Below are positions 53,292 through 61,157 of a stretch of 64,000 nt of DNA, in pieces. Source of the DNA: Flavobacterium piscis. GTDB taxonomy: Bacteria > Bacteroidota > Bacteroidia > Flavobacteriales > Flavobacteriaceae. The notes beneath the pieces are model-generated. The model was not told the DNA's origin and did not search any database. It was given only the letters and a program-made list of their open reading frames with translations. The translations under genes were made by a program, and so were the position numbers. The DNA is taken from positions 1 to 64,000 of the forward strand of contig NZ_LVEN01000006.1 in assembly GCF_001686925.1 (NCBI RefSeq). The letters run 5' to 3'. The stretch's first letter is position 1. Each line of letters begins with the position of its first letter.

Positions 53292-53328
53292 ATAAACCCT
53301 ACAGGTTTTTAGAACCTGTAGGGTTTAT
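53292..53328 (+). terminator. Strong hairpin after the lipoprotein gene (possible terminator or dispersed palindrome)
   Basis: ATAAACCCTACAGGTT and AACCTGTAGGGTTTAT are perfect complements (16 pairs) around TTTAG. No pure T run follows, but the site is just after the stop codon and before the converging toxin gene. Confidence 0.7.
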
Positions 53329-53333
53329 GATAA

Positions 53334-53639
53334 TTATCTTTTTAATATTTTAGAAAGTGTTTTAGGATTTCGACGATTATCCCAAAATGCGATGATAATT
53401 AATTCATTATTAGTTATTTTATAAAAGATGTTGTAATGTCCTAATGTTGAGGTACGAATATCTGGAAATTCAGTTTTAATATAGATTTCAGGATTTTTAA
53501 CTAGAAATTGAATTCTTTGAGCGATTTCAGATATTAGTTTTTTGGAATAAGCCATTGACTTATTTCTTTTATTCCAATATTCTAATATTTTTCTTCTTTG
53601 TAAAACTGCAGTTTTCGTCCAGATTATTTCGATAGCCAT
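53334..53639 (-). CDS. RelE/ParE family toxin
   Basis: A 101-residue basic protein of the ParE/RelE fold: MAIEIIWTKTAVLQRRKILEYW, KLISEIAQRIQFLVKNPEIY, HYNIFYKITNNELIIIAFWDNRRNP (spread over three strands). The C-terminal DNRRNP is typical. RelE-type members cut ribosome-bound mRNA and ParE-type poison gyrase; the residues here do not decide. It overlaps the upstream antitoxin by 16 bases. Confidence 0.9.
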   Translation of the reverse strand: MAIEIIWTKTAVLQRRKILEYWNKRNKSMAYSKKLISEIAQRIQFLVKNPEIYIKTEFPDIRTSTLGHYNIFYKITNNELIIIAFWDNRRNPKTLSKILKR

Positions 53640-53857
53640 TCTAAATCTTCTTTATCTAAATCTTCCTGAGAAATAGTTCTTCCGTATTTTATGTCCTCTT
53701 CGCTTTCCTTTAGCATATCCAATTCATATTGTTCAAATTGATAAACTTGGGAAGTATCTGCATTTTTTAAGAGATTTCTAATCTTTTCAAGTAAACTTAA
53801 ATCTTCAATATTTTTTAGTTTATCGAATATCTCTAATTTTATCTCCAAAGCTCCCAT
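53624..53857 (-). CDS. Antitoxin of the RelE/ParE-type pair
   Basis: A 77-residue acidic protein that precedes the toxin gene and overlaps it by 16 bases. It has an N-terminal helical part (LEIKLEIFDKLKNIEDLSLLEKIRNLLKN) and a C-terminal acidic, flexible part (DEDIKYGR... LDKEDLEWLSK) that would wrap the toxin. No classical DNA-binding motif is clear. The order antitoxin then toxin, and the overlap, are typical of a type II module. Confidence 0.8.
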   Translation of the reverse strand: MGALEIKLEIFDKLKNIEDLSLLEKIRNLLKNADTSQVYQFEQYELDMLKESEEDIKYGRTISQEDLDKEDLEWLSK

Positions 53858-53900
53858 AATTATATGTTTTATAAATCAAATTTAAGTAAATAAAATGAAA

Positions 53901-53930
53901 AACCCGATAAGTTTTAGGCTTACCGGGTTG
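53901..53930 (-). terminator. Terminator of lysS
   Basis: On the minus strand AACCCGGTAAG pairs with CTTATCGGGTT, followed by TTTTCATTTT. Confidence 0.7.
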
Positions 53931-53954
53931 TATTTATATTAACATAAGACAAAT

Positions 53955-55658
53955 CTACTCCACCAATTCCACAAATTTAAACTCACCATCAACAACAACT
54001 TTAGTCAAACCGTGTTTAGATAAGTTTTTCATAGAAGCATCCCATTTTTTACCGCTTAAATTAGCAGTAATTTTTAGTTGCTGAAGATCCATTTTGTTTT
54101 CATTTCCTTTCAATAAATCTACGATGAATTTTTCTTCATCAGACAATTCAATTTGAGCTTGTTTTTTCTCCGGACGCATTTGTGGGAACAATAAAACTTC
54201 CTGAATCGATGCGTTGTTTGTTAAGTACATAATCAAACGGTCCATACCAATTCCCATTCCGGATGTTGGCGGCATACCGTATTCTAAAGCTCTTAAGAAA
54301 TCTTCGTCAATAACACCGTTTGCTTCATCATCACCTTTTTCAGCCAAACGCATTTGGTCTTCAAAACGCTCACGCTGATCAATTGGGTCATTTAGTTCAG
54401 AATATGCGTTTGCGATTTCTTTACCACAAACCATCAATTCAAAACGCTCAGTAAGTTCAGGATTGTCACGGTGCTCTTTACAAAGAGGCGACATTTCTTT
54501 AGGATAATCAGTAATAAAAGTCGGCTGAATATAATTCCCTTCGCATTTAGCGCCAAAAATCTCATCAATCAATTTTCCTTTCCCCATTGTTTTATCAACA
54601 TCAATTCCCATTCCTCTGGCAGCTTCGAACAATTCTTCTTCGCTTTTTCCAGAGATATCAAAACCGGTAAAATGTTTGATAGAATCTGTCATTGTAACAC
54701 GAGCATACGGCGCTTTAAAGTTAATTTGGTGTTCACCAAAAGTAACTTCGCTGGTTCCGTTTACAGCGATGGCACAATGCTCAAGCAAACCTTCAGCAAA
54801 TTCCATCATCCAGTTGTAGTCTTTGTAGGCTACATATATTTCCATAGCGGTAAATTCAGGATTATGCGTTCTGTCCATACCTTCATTTCTAAAGTTTTTC
54901 GAGAATTCATAAACACCATCAAATCCACCAACAATTAATCTTTTCAAATACAATTCGTTTGCAATACGCATATAAAGCGGAATGTCAAGCGAATTATGGT
55001 GCGTGATAAAAGGTCTCGCCGCAGCTCCACCAGGAATCGATTGTAAAACCGGAGTTTCAACTTCAAGATATCCTGCATCGTTAAAATAACCACGCATTGC
55101 AGTATACAACTTTGTACGTTTGATAAAGTTTTCTTTAACCTGCGGATTCACAGTTAAATCTACATAACGCATTCTGTAACGTAATTCAGGATCATTAAAG
55201 GCATCGTGTACGTTTCCTTCTTCATCTACTTTTGGCAAAGGCAACGGACGTAAAGTTTTGCTCAAGAAAGTAAATCCGTCAACACGAATACATTGCGCGC
55301 TTACTTTTGTAGTAAACAATTCACCTTCAACACCAATAAAGTCACCTAAATCAGTTAGTTTTTTAAATACCGTATTATATAAAGTTTTATCATCACCTTC
55401 ACACAAAACATCGCGATTCACATACAATTGTATACGACCTTCGCTATCCTGCAATTCAGCAAAACAAGCTTTCCCCTGATCTCTAACACTCATTAAACGT
55501 CCGGCAACGATCACCTTCTTACCCTCTTCAAAAGATTCCTTCACCTGCTTGGAAGTATGATTTACAGGAAAAAGATTAGCCGGATAAGGATTGATTCCTA
55601 AGTTGCGTAAGTTTTGAAGTTTTTCTCTTCGGATGATTTCTTGTTCTGATAATGCCAT
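53955..55658 (-). CDS. lysS: Lysine--tRNA ligase (class II)
   Basis: This charges tRNA-Lys. An N-terminal OB-fold anticodon domain is seen (VIVAGRLMSVRDQGKACFAELQDSEG, in two blocks) and the class II core: ETPVLQSIPGGAAARPFITHHN, FRNEGMDRTHNPEFTAMEIY (motif 2) and GMGIGMDRLIMYLTNN (motif 3). The length of 567 exceeds the usual 490-510; an extra 60-residue C-terminal helical domain follows motif 3 (SDEEKFIVDLLKGNENKMDLQQL). A TATCTTTG box is 23 bases before the start codon. Confidence 0.97.
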   Translation of the reverse strand: MALSEQEIIRREKLQNLRNLGINPYPANLFPVNHTSKQVKESFEEGKKVIVAGRLMSVRDQGKACFAELQDSEGRIQLYVNRDVLCEGDDKTLYNTVFKKLTDLGDFIGVEGELFTTKVSAQCIRVDGFTFLSKTLRPLPLPKVDEEGNVHDAFNDPELRYRMRYVDLTVNPQVKENFIKRTKLYTAMRGYFNDAGYLEVETPVLQSIPGGAAARPFITHHNSLDIPLYMRIANELYLKRLIVGGFDGVYEFSKNFRNEGMDRTHNPEFTAMEIYVAYKDYNWMMEFAEGLLEHCAIAVNGTSEVTFGEHQINFKAPYARVTMTDSIKHFTGFDISGKSEEELFEAARGMGIDVDKTMGKGKLIDEIFGAKCEGNYIQPTFITDYPKEMSPLCKEHRDNPELTERFELMVCGKEIANAYSELNDPIDQRERFEDQMRLAEKGDDEANGVIDEDFLRALEYGMPPTSGMGIGMDRLIMYLTNNASIQEVLLFPQMRPEKKQAQIELSDEEKFIVDLLKGNENKMDLQQLKITANLSGKKWDASMKNLSKHGLTKVVVDGEFKFVELVE

Positions 55659-55680
55659 TTTGTGCTCTTTTTTAAGTGCG

Positions 55681-55688
55681 CAAAGATA
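55681..55688 (-). promoter_or_regulatory. Promoter -7 box for lysS
   Basis: On the minus strand TATCTTTG fits TAnnTTTG, 23 bases before the start codon. Confidence 0.6.
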
Positions 55689-55766
55689 AAGAAAAGAATG
55701 TAGATTTCAGAATGCAGGTTTTAGATTTTTTGAAGCAGTAATTTAATGCATTTCAAAGACCTTTTG

Positions 55767-55832
55767 TCCCGCTATTCACTTGTATCTTTTTTGCCGAAAA
55801 AGCAAAAAAGGATACCGCTTCTATCGGGGCTA
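55767..55832 (-). repeat. Dispersed repeat, GATAGAAG...GATAGCGGG family, copy C (diverged)
   Basis: On the minus strand it reads GCCCCGATAGAAGCGG, then a CCTTTTTTGC/GCAAAAAAG-like hairpin with TTTTCGGC in the loop, then GAATAGCGGGACA. It is clearly related to copies A and B but lost the final AGCTCC block. Confidence 0.6.
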
Positions 55833-55873
55833 AATTAGAAATTTCAGTTTTTAAAAGACGTTTGAGTTGGGGT

Positions 55874-55980
55874 GTTTGTCATTGCGAGGAACGAAGCAAT
55901 CACACGATCTAAATCAAATTGAGGTAAAAAAGAAAATAGACAATCAAAATGAGATTGCTTCCTTCCTCGCAATGACAAAC
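55874..55980. repeat. Long inverted repeat, GTCATTGCGAGGAACGAAGCAATC family
   Basis: Arms 55874-55901 and 55953-55980 (28 bases each) are reverse complements with one mismatch, around a 51-base centre. The arm ends GTTTGTCATTGCGAGG are recognisable: similar 'GTCATTGCGAGG' elements are known to me as common intergenic repeats in many bacteria. It lies in the lysS/lipoprotein divergent region. Confidence 0.8.
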
Positions 55981-55988
55981 AAAAAAAC

Positions 55989-56026
55989 CTCAGTATCTTA
56001 GCAACTCAGAACCTCAGAACCTTGCA
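55989..56026 (+). repeat. CTTAG/CTCAG-phased intergenic repeat
   Basis: CTCAGTATCTTAGCAACTCAG and then AACCTCAGAACCTTGC form a run of CTCAG and CTTAG words, ending just before the 56032 start codon. Same family as 2614-2646 (first word given here split). Confidence 0.5.
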
Positions 56027-56031
56027 AGAAA

Positions 56032-56763
56032 ATGAAAATCATAAAAGCCTTTCTACTCTTAATTTTAGTCTCAAGCTGTCAAATCACAGAAACTATAAAA
56101 ATAAACCCAGACGGAAGCGGAACTATTGAAATTTTTCAATTACGCGACGAAAATAGTTATTTGCAATTAGGACGTCCTTATTCTGATTCTGAGAAATTTA
56201 CAGATACAATATTCGTTTTTCAGGATTATATAACAAAGTATGCAGCAACGTTTGTAAAATTTAGTAAATCAGACCAGGCATTGTTTCAGGAACATGCCAA
56301 CGTAAGAATGCATATTAAAGTAGATCCCGTTCAAATGGAAAATTTTAATATAATTTCTTCTGACTTTAAAAAAATAGAAGAAATACCTAATCTTTACGAG
56401 AGTATTAGTTTGGCAAGTTCTTTAAAAGAAAATTATCCGGTTTCAAAAGAATCCTTTAGAATAAAATATACTTTCGATGGATTTACTTTCAAAAGAAATC
56501 TTGTAATTGTTGATCAGCAAAAGTTTGACAAGGACAAAAAAATGCTGGAAGAAAGAAAAAAAATGTATGCTAAGTATAAATTAGCGCAGTCGTATACTTT
56601 AAAATATCATTTTCCAAGAGAAATAAAATCGGTTTCAAACGAAAAAGCAGTTATCAGTGCCGATAAAAAAACAATGACATTAGAATTTCAACTTTCAGAT
56701 TGTTTGCAAAATCCTGAAATAACGAATCTGGAAGTGGTCTTAGAGCAAAAAGACCTTGAATAG
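56032..56763 (+). CDS. Lipoprotein, paralogue 1 of a lipoprotein pair
   Basis: A 243-residue lipoprotein with lipobox LVSSC (Cys 16). The mature start QITETIKINPDGSGTIEI matches the paralogue's TLTENIYVNDNGTGKFSV. The C-terminal part also matches (YTLKYHFPREIKSVSN versus YIIKYHFPKKIKKVSN). There is no known catalytic motif. The pair likely arose by duplication and sits just upstream of lipB. It may act as a periplasmic or outer-membrane lipoprotein. Confidence 0.8.
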   Translation: MKIIKAFLLLILVSSCQITETIKINPDGSGTIEIFQLRDENSYLQLGRPYSDSEKFTDTIFVFQDYITKYAATFVKFSKSDQALFQEHANVRMHIKVDPVQMENFNIISSDFKKIEEIPNLYESISLASSLKENYPVSKESFRIKYTFDGFTFKRNLVIVDQQKFDKDKKMLEERKKMYAKYKLAQSYTLKYHFPREIKSVSNEKAVISADKKTMTLEFQLSDCLQNPEITNLEVVLEQKDLE

Positions 56764-56768
56764 TGTCG

Positions 56769-56805
56769 TCTTAGGATCTTAGAACCTTAGTTTCTTAGAA
56801 TCTTA
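56769..56805 (+). repeat. CTTAG-phased intergenic repeat
   Basis: TCTTAGG, TCTTAGA, CCTTAGT, TCTTAGA and TCTTAAA words recur about every 8-9 bases. It lies between the two lipoprotein genes, directly upstream of a promoter box. Confidence 0.6.
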
Positions 56806-56824
56806 AAAAATAAAATAGTCTTCG

Positions 56825-56832
56825 TATCTTTG
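56825..56832 (+). promoter_or_regulatory. Promoter -7 box for the second lipoprotein and lipB
   Basis: TATCTTTG fits TAnnTTTG and lies 17 bases before the start codon. Confidence 0.6.
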
Positions 56833-56849
56833 ATAAAAAATTAGCCATT

Positions 56850-57593
56850 ATGAAATTATACAAGTTACTTAGTTTTTGTTTTGTATTAGCGACATTAACG
56901 AGCTGCACCTTAACCGAAAATATATATGTAAACGATAACGGAACCGGAAAGTTTTCTGTAGATATGGATGGTTCGTCTTTGATGGCGATGGCTGGTGACC
57001 AGCTTGGACCTGATACCAAAAAGAATATAGATTCTACTTTTACCTTCAAGCAATTGTTTGAAGAAAAAAAAGACAGTATTGCAAAACTGTCTCCGGAAGC
57101 CCAGAAAGAACTTAAAAAACTCGAAAATTTTGTAGTAAACACCAAAATGAATAGCGAGAAAAAAGAGTTTTTAATGACCATTTCAACTGATTTTAAAAAC
57201 GTAAATGAGTTGCAGGATGCATTGCAATCGCTAAGTGCGCTTCAAAGATTAGAAGGCGGAGCAAGTGCTGCGACACCTTTTGGGAAAGGCTTAGGAGATA
57301 ATAACAGTAAATTAAGTTATACCTACGACGGAAAGAAATTCACCCGTAAAGCTGTTATCGATAAACAAAAAGTGGCTGAAAAAGCAAAAGATTCTACGGC
57401 AGATATGTCTAAAATGATTTTTGCATCTTCAAACTATATTATAAAATACCATTTTCCTAAGAAAATAAAAAAAGTATCGAACCCAAATGCTTTATTCAGC
57501 GAGGATCGAAAATCAATTACAATTCAATACCCTTTTACGGATTATATGGAGAATCCTGACAAACTTAACTTTGATGTAGAGTTTGAAAAATAA
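56850..57593 (+). CDS. Lipoprotein, paralogue 2
   Basis: A 247-residue lipoprotein with lipobox LTSC (Cys 19). The first mature residues TLTENIYVNDNGTGKFSVDM and the C-terminal YIIKYHFPKKIKKVSNPNAL match the paralogue 1 lipoprotein at the same relative positions. The middle (residues 60-130) is helical and charged (FEEKKDSIAKLSPEAQKELKKLEN). It ends 5 bases before lipB, so both share a transcript. The function is unknown. Confidence 0.82.
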   Translation: MKLYKLLSFCFVLATLTSCTLTENIYVNDNGTGKFSVDMDGSSLMAMAGDQLGPDTKKNIDSTFTFKQLFEEKKDSIAKLSPEAQKELKKLENFVVNTKMNSEKKEFLMTISTDFKNVNELQDALQSLSALQRLEGGASAATPFGKGLGDNNSKLSYTYDGKKFTRKAVIDKQKVAEKAKDSTADMSKMIFASSNYIIKYHFPKKIKKVSNPNALFSEDRKSITIQYPFTDYMENPDKLNFDVEFEK

Positions 57594-57598
57594 TTAAA

Positions 57599-58297
57599 AT
57601 GAATAAAAAAATTCAACTTCAGGATTTAGGAAGTAAAGACTATAAATCGACCTGGGAATATCAGGAAGAAATTTTTAAAGACATAGTCGACTTAAAAATC
57701 AAAAACCGAAGAGAAGAACTCGATTTGCCAACGCCCAATTATTTACTTTTTGTAGAACATCCGCATGTGTATACTTTGGGTAAAAGCGGAGATCTTGAAA
57801 ATCTTTTATTAAACGAAAAACAGCTCGAAGCCAAAGGAGCTACTTTTTATAAAATCAATCGTGGCGGCGACATTACCTATCACGGCCCGGGACAAATTGT
57901 AGGTTATCCGATATTAGATTTAGAAAATTTCTTTACAGATATTCATAAATACTTACGTTTTCTGGAAGAAGCTATAATCCTGACTTTAGAAGAATACGGC
58001 TTAAAATGCGGAAGAAGCGAAGGCGAAACTGGAGTTTGGCTCGATGCAGGAACTCCGTTTGCACGCAAGATTTGTGCGCTTGGCGTACGCGCTTCACGAT
58101 GGGTAACCATGCACGGATTTGCGCTAAATGTAAATGTTGATTTAGGATATTTTGACAACATTATTCCGTGTGGTATTCGCGGTAAAGGCGTTACTTCTCT
58201 ACAAGTAGAACTTGGCGTAGAAAAAGTCGATGAAGCCGAAGTAAAGGCTAAAATCGTAAAACATTTGACCCATTTGTTTGAGGCAGAATTCGTTTGA
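57599..58297 (+). CDS. lipB: Octanoyltransferase LipB
   Basis: This transfers octanoate from acyl carrier protein to lipoyl domains, the first step of lipoate synthesis. It has VEHPHVYTLGKSGD, RGGDITYHGPGQIVGYPILDL (in two halves), the catalytic Lys K157 in ARKICALG and Cys C191 in IIPCGIRGKGVTSLQ. The length of 232 is normal. It starts 5 bases after the lipoprotein gene and so is co-transcribed, although a functional link with it is not known. Confidence 0.95.
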   Translation: MNKKIQLQDLGSKDYKSTWEYQEEIFKDIVDLKIKNRREELDLPTPNYLLFVEHPHVYTLGKSGDLENLLLNEKQLEAKGATFYKINRGGDITYHGPGQIVGYPILDLENFFTDIHKYLRFLEEAIILTLEEYGLKCGRSEGETGVWLDAGTPFARKICALGVRASRWVTMHGFALNVNVDLGYFDNIIPCGIRGKGVTSLQVELGVEKVDEAEVKAKIVKHLTHLFEAEFV

Positions 58298-58390
58298 TGA
58301 ACTTTTAATTGAATAGATTTATAGGTCTGAGTATACAAGAGAAATAAATTTTTTTTACTTAACTAGTAAGAATAATGTAGCATAAGATTT

Positions 58391-58536
58391 AACCACAAAG
58401 TCCGCAAAGGTTTCACAAAGTTTAGAAAGAGTTTTTAGTGAAGTTTTATTTAAAAAAAAAACAAGTTCGCAAAGCTTTGTGCTCTTTGTGTTTTTACAAA
58501 ATTTTAAGGGTGAAAAACTTTGTGTTCTCTGTGTTA
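58391..58536. repeat. CAAAG/CTTTGTG word repeat region
   Basis: ACCACAAAGTCCGCAAAGG, CACAAAGT and then GCAAAGCTTTGTGCTCTTTGTG with CTTTGTGTTCTCTGTG form an imperfect inverted arrangement of CACAAAG words in the 276-base gap after lipB. No coding frame or promoter was found. Confidence 0.5.
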
Positions 58537-58573
58537 ATAATTACACCCAACTAGTCTTTTAAATATAAATAGT

Positions 58574-59392
58574 ATGAAAAATGCTGAAGAAAATAACAAT
58601 TATCGAATTGCCGTTCCTTCAGCATTTGAAACTGTTTTTTCTCATTTTTACTTTGCCGAAAATAAAACGGCATTTCCCATAACAAAAACCTTATTGCCAA
58701 GTTTTCAAACCATTTTGGTTTTTAACTTTGGAACAAAATCATTTTTAAAATCGCAGCAGAATACTTTTTTAGAAGTTGAAAAATGTATGGTTCTTGGCCC
58801 TATAAAACAAGCTTTCGATTATACTTTAGAGCCTAATTCAGAGATTTTGGTAGCCAATTTCAAAGAAGATGCTTTTTACAGATTCTTTGGCAATGCAATG
58901 TTTGATTCTTTGCCCATTCATCCCGATGATTTAATTGATGAAAATTGCTTTACTCTTTTGTGGGAAGAACTTCAAAAACTTTCTGACACAAAAGACCGTG
59001 TCAATTATATTTTAGATTTCTGTAAACCTTATTTAAGGGAACAAAAGGAGATAACAACGCTTTTAACCGATTTTCAAAACCAAAATCTGAATCCCATAAA
59101 AGCAATTGCTTCGCAGATCAATCAAACCGAAAGAAATATTCAGCTCAATCAAAAGAAATTTTTTGGTTACACTATAAAAGAAGCCAATCGGTATGAAAGG
59201 TTTTTAAAAGCAGTAAATCAAATTCAGGAAAATATAATAAACGAGTCAAAAACAGATTGGCTAACGATTGTTGACCAATGCGGTTATTACGATCAAAGTC
59301 AGCTCATTCATGACTTTAAATATTATATGAATATTTCGCCCACAAAATTCCTGAAATTTCAAAACGATATCTGCAGCTCAAAGTCAGGATAA
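58574..59392 (+). CDS. AraC family transcriptional regulator
   Basis: A 272-residue regulator. The N-terminal half (about 10-150) resembles the DUF6597-type sensory domain; the C-terminal 100 residues form two helix-turn-helix motifs (FFGYTIKEANRYERFLKAVN; WLTIVDQCGYYDQSQLIHDFKYYM; then SPTKFLKF, the conserved end). It lies 78 bases upstream of the flavodoxin-fold oxidoreductase, on the same strand, so that gene is the best candidate target. Confidence 0.9.
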   Translation: MKNAEENNNYRIAVPSAFETVFSHFYFAENKTAFPITKTLLPSFQTILVFNFGTKSFLKSQQNTFLEVEKCMVLGPIKQAFDYTLEPNSEILVANFKEDAFYRFFGNAMFDSLPIHPDDLIDENCFTLLWEELQKLSDTKDRVNYILDFCKPYLREQKEITTLLTDFQNQNLNPIKAIASQINQTERNIQLNQKKFFGYTIKEANRYERFLKAVNQIQENIINESKTDWLTIVDQCGYYDQSQLIHDFKYYMNISPTKFLKFQNDICSSKSG

Positions 59393-59414
59393 ATCAGATT
59401 TCGTTTTCTTACAA

Positions 59415-59443
59415 TTGTACTCAAACCTTGCGTTCTACATTTG
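59415..59443 (+). promoter_or_regulatory. Promoter for the oxidoreductase gene
   Basis: TTG (59415-59417) and TACATTTG (59436-59443) are 18 bases apart, a good match to the Flavobacterium TTG...TAnnTTTG layout. The start codon follows 27 bases later. Confidence 0.7.
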
Positions 59444-59470
59444 CCATGTTAATCTTTAAAAACAGAAAAC

Positions 59471-60082
59471 ATGAAAAATTTAATTGTTTATGCGCATCCC
59501 AATTCAGGAAGTTTAAATCATTTCTTCAAACAAACTGTACTCGAAAGCCTTCAGGAATCCGGAGAAGAAATTGCTGTTCGAGATTTGAATGAGATCAATT
59601 TTAATCCTGTACTTTCTTTAGACGATATGAATGGGCAAAGAATGGGAACGGTTGCTGATGATGTTAAAACAGAACAAGACTTTATAACATGGGCAGATCG
59701 TATTATTTTTATTTACCCAATTTGGTGGACAGGAATGCCGGCAATTATGAAAGGTTATATTGATCGTGTTTTTAGTTACGGATTTGCTTACCGATACGAT
59801 CAGGGTGTTCAAAAAGGTTTACTGACTGGAAAGAAAACAATCATTATCAATTCGCACGGAAAATCAAATGCAGAATATGAAGCAATGGGAATGGATAAAG
59901 CTTTGATATTAACCTCAGATACCGGGATTTTTACCTATTCAGGATTAGAAATTCAACAGCATTTTTATTTTGATAAGGCAGACAGAGCTTCCGCAGATAA
60001 TATTTCGGATTGGGAAAGTCAGATCCAAACTATTTTCAAGTTTATCGGTAAAGAATCAGTTTTGGATAAAAAAATGATTTAA
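59471..60082 (+). CDS. NAD(P)H-dependent flavin oxidoreductase (flavodoxin-like fold)
   Basis: A 203-residue member of the NQO1/MdaB/KefF group that reduces quinones with FMN or FAD. Readable parts are the start LIVYAHPNSGSLNHFFK, the flavin and substrate loops WADRIIFIYPIWWTGMPAIMKGYIDRVF (in two blocks) and LTGKKTIIINSHGK. There is no signal peptide. Control by the AraC gene upstream is likely; the role may be defence against quinones or electrophiles. Confidence 0.92.
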   Translation: MKNLIVYAHPNSGSLNHFFKQTVLESLQESGEEIAVRDLNEINFNPVLSLDDMNGQRMGTVADDVKTEQDFITWADRIIFIYPIWWTGMPAIMKGYIDRVFSYGFAYRYDQGVQKGLLTGKKTIIINSHGKSNAEYEAMGMDKALILTSDTGIFTYSGLEIQQHFYFDKADRASADNISDWESQIQTIFKFIGKESVLDKKMI

Positions 60083-60242
60083 TATTAAAAATAATTGTAA
60101 AAACCATAAAAAAGAGCCTTTAATCGTCGAGATTTTGAATGGTCGGTAAATTATGTGAGGGTAGTAGTAGTATGGGTTTTTTATCCTAAATTTGGTTGCG
60201 TACTTTATAGTAAAAGCTTTGTCGAATCTAACTTACTGACTT

Positions 60243-61094
60243 ATGAGAAAAATCTACTTTATCTGTTTTATTTTTATGATTAATGGGCTATCTGCTCAAA
60301 AGAAAGATAAACTAAATCCAATCGAAGTGTATGAAAAAGCCTGGTCAGAACGTAAAAGTGAGGCAAGGTTAAAAATAATTAAAACCATTTGGCTGGAGGA
60401 AAGTACCTTTGAAGACCCTTCTGCCTCTATAAAAGGAACAGCGGCTCTAAACAATGTTATAAATGAATTTTATAAAAAGTTTCCCGATGCTGTATTTAAG
60501 TCTGGTCCAAAAGTGGTAAAAGACAATTACGTAAGTTGGGATTGGAAAATTTTAGATGCAAAAAATAAACTTATAATGGCCGGACGTGATTTTGCCCGAC
60601 TTAACGGAAAAGGTCAGGTAAGTAAGATTATTGGTTTTTGGAATCCGGAAGCTACTTTGTCTGAGGCAGAGATTTTGAATAATCTTGAAGCAGATAATTT
60701 TAAAATTGTTGCTCAATATTACGAAAGTGTTTTTAAAACCAGGGATTTTACTGCAATGGCACATTTAATAGAAGAAGGTGCAGTTTATAATCAGGCTGAA
60801 GGATTGCCTTACGGAGGGAAATTTACAGGTTTTAATGAATGGGTAAAAATGTATGCAAAATCAGCTGAATTTTTTGATGTAGAAATAGAAAAAGAGCCTG
60901 TTTATTTTAGCGATGCTACAAAAAACGAAGTAATTATTTATTTTACCATAAAGGCGAAAGCAAAAAAATCAGGTAAAACACTTTCGGTACCAATCTCGGA
61001 ACATTTTGATTTGAAAAATGGAAAAATTACGGACATCAGACCTTTTTATTTTGATACCAAGCTATTTGCAGAATTTCTGAAAAGTAAAAAATAA
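60243..61094 (+). CDS. Secreted protein with two SnoaL/NTF2-like domains
   Basis: A 283-residue protein with a signal peptide ending at LSAQ (about 19). The first NTF2-like unit (about 25-135) has NPIEVYEKAWSERKSEARLK and VVKDNYVSWDWKILD; the second (about 150-275) has IVAQYYESVFKTRDFTAMA and ISEHFDLKNGKITDIRPFYFD. Two tandem NTF2-like units in one secreted chain are unusual. The ligand is unknown; the fold is shared by polyketide cyclases, isomerases and small-molecule binders. Confidence 0.85.
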   Translation: MRKIYFICFIFMINGLSAQKKDKLNPIEVYEKAWSERKSEARLKIIKTIWLEESTFEDPSASIKGTAALNNVINEFYKKFPDAVFKSGPKVVKDNYVSWDWKILDAKNKLIMAGRDFARLNGKGQVSKIIGFWNPEATLSEAEILNNLEADNFKIVAQYYESVFKTRDFTAMAHLIEEGAVYNQAEGLPYGGKFTGFNEWVKMYAKSAEFFDVEIEKEPVYFSDATKNEVIIYFTIKAKAKKSGKTLSVPISEHFDLKNGKITDIRPFYFDTKLFAEFLKSKK

Positions 61095-61119
61095 TAGAAA
61101 TCTAAATCTATCAATAACA

Positions 61120-61153
61120 AAAAAAGACTTATCAATTGCGATAAGTCTTTTTT
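61120..61153. terminator. Bidirectional terminator between the SnoaL gene and rnhB
   Basis: AAAAAGACTTATC and GATAAGTCTTTTTT pair around AATTGC, with A and T runs on the two sides. Confidence 0.85.
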
Positions 61154-61157
61154 ATTG

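Noticed and set aside
55659..55770. Lysine leader or attenuator upstream of lysS
   Set aside because: The TATCTTTG box leaves only a short leader with no reading frame or hairpin.
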